Both the position numbers and the translations under genes were made by a program. From Hymenobacter aerophilus DSM 13606 (GTDB lineage: Bacteria > Bacteroidota > Bacteroidia > Cytophagales > Hymenobacteraceae), in contig NZ_KB907804.1 of the NCBI RefSeq assembly GCF_000382225.1, positions 1 through 64,000 of the forward strand: 64,000 bases of DNA, given 5' to 3'. Under the pieces are notes generated by a model. That model saw only the letters and a list, made by a program, of their open reading frames with translations. It was not told the DNA's origin and made no database searches. This document shows, one piece after another, positions 60,801-64,000 of this stretch. Each line of letters starts with the position of its first letter. Position 1 is the stretch's first letter.

Positions 60801-60808
60801 GAAGTTAG
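60801..60808 (-). promoter_or_regulatory. Possible -7 element of the GH20 gene
   Basis: TAACTTCG on the minus strand (plus CGAAGTTA) is one base off TAnnTTTG, 25 bp before the ATG. The CAGTTGC heptamer array begins directly upstream, where the -33 region would be. Confidence 0.4.
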
Positions 60809-60813
60809 GCTAT

Positions 60814-61008
60814 CAGTTGCCAGTTGCCAGTTGTCAGTTGTCAGTTGTCAGTTGTCAGTTAGGAGAACGTCATTCAGAGCGGAGCGAAGAATCTCGCTCG
60901 GGCTCGTTGAACGATTACCGATGAACGACTCAAGCGAGATTCTTCGCTTCGCTCTGAATGACGTTCTTTCCCTAATCCCTAATCCCTAATCCCTAATCCC
61001 TAATCCCC
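60814..61008. repeat. Palindrome flanked by two different heptamer arrays
   Basis: Left array: about six copies of CAGTTGC/CAGTTGT at 60814-60860. Then comes a palindrome with 34-bp arms at about 60864-60897 and 60933-60966 (one mismatch), containing GAACGTCATTCAGAGCGGAG. Then an array of CCCTAAT, about five copies, at 60969-61005. The DUF58 gene ends immediately after (stop at 61009). This is the largest composite repeat in the window. Confidence 0.88.
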
Positions 61009-62361
61009 TCAAATCAGCCCCCGGGCCTTGAACTCCAGATACTTGTTGATGGTGTTGGCCGTCAGGTTCTGGGGGGCGGTGAGCAGGGCGTGGATGCCGT
61101 ACTGGTTCAGCTCGCGCACAATCTGGCGCTTCTCCTGGGCGAATTTCTCGGCGACGGTTTGGTTGTACACCTCCTGGGTGGTGGTAGCGGGGGCGTTCAG
61201 GTAGGCGCTCAGCTCGGTGTTTTCGAAGAACACGACCAGCAGCAGGTGGCTTTTGGCCAGCCGGCGCAGGTAGGGCAACTGGCGCTGCATGCCGTAGAGC
61301 GTCTCGAAATTGGTGAACAGAATCAGCAGGCTGCGCTGGCGGATGTGGTGGCGCACCGTGAGGTAAAGGCGCTCGTAATCGGTTTCGAGGTACTTGGTTT
61401 TTTGGCGGTAGAGCACCTCCAGCAGCTGGCGCAGCTGGCCGCTGCGGCGGTCGGCGGGCACCATGGCGCCGGGCTGATGCGAGAAGGTGATGAGGCCGGC
61501 CTTGTCGTGCTTGCGCAGGGCAATGTTGCTGACGACCAGCGTGGCGTTGATGGCGTAATCGAGCAAACTCAGGCCCTCGAAGGGCATGCGCATCACCCGG
61601 CCCTTATCAATGAGGCAGTACACCTGCTGGGCGCGCTCGTCCTGGTAGTGGTTTACGGCCAGCGCGTCGGCGGCTTCGGGCGTGGTGGCGCGGCGGGCGG
61701 TGGCCTTCCAGTTGATGCGGCGCGGGTCGTCGCCGGGCACGTAGGGCCGGATCTGGTCGAACTCCAGACTCTGGCCCACCCGCCGGATGCGCTTCACGCC
61801 CACTTCCGTGAGGCGGTTGCTGGCGGCCAGCAGCTCGTACTGCTGCATCTGCAAAAACGACGGGTACACCGGCACCACGCGGTTTTCATCGAACCGGAAC
61901 CGCCGCCGCACCAGCCCCAGCGGTGAGGCGGCGTACACGTTCAGGGCCCCAAACTCGTACTCGCCCCGCTTGGTGGGTCGCAGCTGGTAACGAATCACGC
62001 TCGTCTCGCCCGGCTGCACGGCGGCCCGAAACAGCACGTCGCGCCGCTGAAACTGGTGCGGCACCTCGTCGATGGTTTGCGTCTGGAGCGGGAAGCGGTA
62101 GCGGTTTTCGAGGTACAGGGCCACGTCGTTGTCGGAGCCGTTGGCCAGCTTGTCGCCCAGCATGCGCCGCCCGAACACGCCCCCGCCGGTGCCATACAGC
62201 AGCACCGCATCCAGCAGCGTAAGCAGCGCCAGCAAACCCAGCGCCAGCTGCAGCGGCACCAGCCAGCCCGGCAGGAAAAAGGCCACGGTCAGGCCGATAA
62301 CCAACGCTGCGAGAGCCAGGAAAAAGCGAGAGGTGAGAAGAAAGCTGCGCAGAAAGGGCAT
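61009..62361 (-). CDS. DUF58 domain protein
   Basis: A 450-residue membrane-anchored protein: two N-terminal helices (FFLALAALVIGLTVAFFLPG and the LQLALGLLALLTLLDAVLLY region), an extracytoplasmic beta-rich part (about 60-185), then the DUF58 block QIRPYVPGDDPRRINWKATA (about 205-225) and a vWA-like fold with MRMPFEGLSLLDYAINATLV. Proteins of this type work with a MoxR ATPase. In this operon MoxR and a DUF4350-like gene lie upstream on the same strand, a known Bacteroidota arrangement. The substrate of the system is not known. Confidence 0.92.
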   Translation of the reverse strand: MPFLRSFLLTSRFFLALAALVIGLTVAFFLPGWLVPLQLALGLLALLTLLDAVLLYGTGGGVFGRRMLGDKLANGSDNDVALYLENRYRFPLQTQTIDEVPHQFQRRDVLFRAAVQPGETSVIRYQLRPTKRGEYEFGALNVYAASPLGLVRRRFRFDENRVVPVYPSFLQMQQYELLAASNRLTEVGVKRIRRVGQSLEFDQIRPYVPGDDPRRINWKATARRATTPEAADALAVNHYQDERAQQVYCLIDKGRVMRMPFEGLSLLDYAINATLVVSNIALRKHDKAGLITFSHQPGAMVPADRRSGQLRQLLEVLYRQKTKYLETDYERLYLTVRHHIRQRSLLILFTNFETLYGMQRQLPYLRRLAKSHLLLVVFFENTELSAYLNAPATTTQEVYNQTVAEKFAQEKRQIVRELNQYGIHALLTAPQNLTANTINKYLEFKARGLI

Positions 62362-62368
62362 AACTAAA

Positions 62369-62526
62369 CCAGGGCTAAAAGTTAGTTCCCCTCCTTGGAA
62401 GGTAGGGGCCAGGGGTGGTTGACCTCGTTGAACGGTGCAACTGTAAGTCGTTCAGGCGCGCTGTTCAACGAGCCAACCGCCCCAGCGGCGGCCGAGCCGC
62501 CGCGTCTCCTCCTTAGCTAAGGAGGG
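62369..62526. repeat. Inverted repeat between moxR and the DUF58 gene
   Basis: The left half (GTTAGTTCCCCTCCTTGGAA) and right half (CTCCTTAGCTAAGGAGGGGA) resemble the arms at 17157-17310 but are more diverged. The central region CTCGTTGAACGGTGCAACTG also has a complementary partner near 62456-62474. GCGGCGGCCGAGCCGCCGC near 62485-62503 forms a small GC-rich hairpin. Confidence 0.65.
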
Positions 62527-62551
62527 GAGTGTCGTTCTTCGCGCTTTGTGC

Positions 62552-63664
<1,113 letters not shown>

Positions 63665-63809
63665 ATTGAGGCGGGGTTTGCAAAGCAGGGTTGATATAAT
63701 GCTAGCGTATGCTTCCAGATATTGCCTGAAATGGCTTGTTTGAGGCTTTGAGCTGATGTATTGGAATAATCATAAAGAAGAAAAAGTCAATTTGATACGA
63801 TAGTGCAAT

Positions 63810-64000
63810 TTAGGCGGCCCGCTGGCGGAACCGGTTAATGGCTTGGTTTAGCGCTAGCAGTTCTTCATCCGAAACCTGAGGGGCGGTGCGGGTGCGATTG
63901 ATGCGACGCACCAGCTCGTCCAGCTCGGGGCGCGGCACACCGGCCTTTTGGGCCAGCCGCTCGCGGGTCGGCTCGTCGCTCAGGTCGAGGCCGGGCTCAT
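63810..64000 (-). CDS. C-terminal part of a DUF4350-like protein (cut by window edge)
   Basis: Reading the minus strand in from the window edge gives about 63 codons ending in TAA at 63810: EPGLDLSDEPTRERLAQKAG, then VPRPELDELVRRINRTRTA, then VSDEELLALNQAINRFRQRA. The pattern matches the C-terminal tail of Bacteroidota proteins that precede moxR, often annotated DUF4350. The upstream part lies beyond the window, so the family call is tentative. The 145-bp gap to moxR is AT-rich and shows no terminator. Confidence 0.6.
   Translation of the reverse strand, partial: EPGLDLSDEPTRERLAQKAGVPRPELDELVRRINRTRTAPQVSDEELLALNQAINRFRQRAA

Noticed and set aside
60969-61005. Telomere-like CCCTAAT repeats
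   Set aside because: Although the heptamer resembles telomere repeats, it is short, internal and part of the same class of heptamer arrays; nothing suggests a linear end.

Overview
The window is GC-rich bacterial DNA from a member of the Bacteroidota, most likely a Hymenobacter-type cytophagal. Three things point there. It carries an alternative complex III operon (actA-F) fused to a cytochrome c oxidase cluster. Several genes have the Bacteroidota -7 promoter element TAnnTTTG (perfect copies before aceB, rpsF, actA and ctaB). Shine-Dalgarno sequences are largely absent, and several genes start with TTG or GTG.

Layout. 1-1037: an IS630-type insertion sequence with a -1 frameshift transposase. 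1.1-6.9 kb: comB, then the glyoxylate shunt (aceB and aceA, minus strand) divergent from a RamB/ScfR-like regulator. 7.1-8.9 kb: a small three-gene set (a membrane protein with a carboxypeptidase-regulatory-like domain and two roadblock-like proteins). 9-24.8 kb: housekeeping and secreted proteins (mltG, a GT-C-like membrane protein, dtd, a MazG-like pyrophosphohydrolase, rnd, a CocE-type hydrolase, an M14 peptidase, queA, a lipoprotein methyltransferase and two unusual lipoproteins). 24.8-31.9 kb: priA, a GSCFA protein with a very long low-complexity tail, and the ribosomal operon rpsF-rpsR-rplI. 32.2-50.2 kb: the respiratory super-cluster (actABCDEF, COX II and I, heme A synthase, heme O synthase, two COX III proteins, COX IV, an SCO-like protein, DUF420, a small membrane protein and DUF983). 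50.4-58.7 kb: an NtrY-like histidine kinase, a huge outer-membrane protein and a small AT-rich lipoprotein. 58.7-64 kb: a GH20 hexosaminidase and a minus-strand set (partial C-terminus of a DUF4350-like protein, MoxR ATPase, DUF58 protein).

Function. The respiratory block encodes a quinol-oxidising ACIII, the terminal oxidase that receives its electrons, and the heme A and copper assembly factors. The aceBA locus and its divergent regulator look like an acetate/fatty-acid response unit. MoxR, DUF58 and DUF4350 form a common Bacteroidota operon thought to act in envelope or complex assembly.

The most unusual feature is between the genes. At least five intergenic loci hold facing, inverted arrays of tandem 7-bp repeats. 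The heptamer differs at each locus but the architecture is the same. Four loci hold copies of a long palindrome containing a CTGAGCGnAGCGAAG-like core (one divergent), each abutting 7- or 8-bp tandem arrays. One heptamer array lies inside the M14 peptidase coding sequence, the IS630 element sits in another, and repeats supply stop codons to two genes. This is my best candidate for something not yet properly described.
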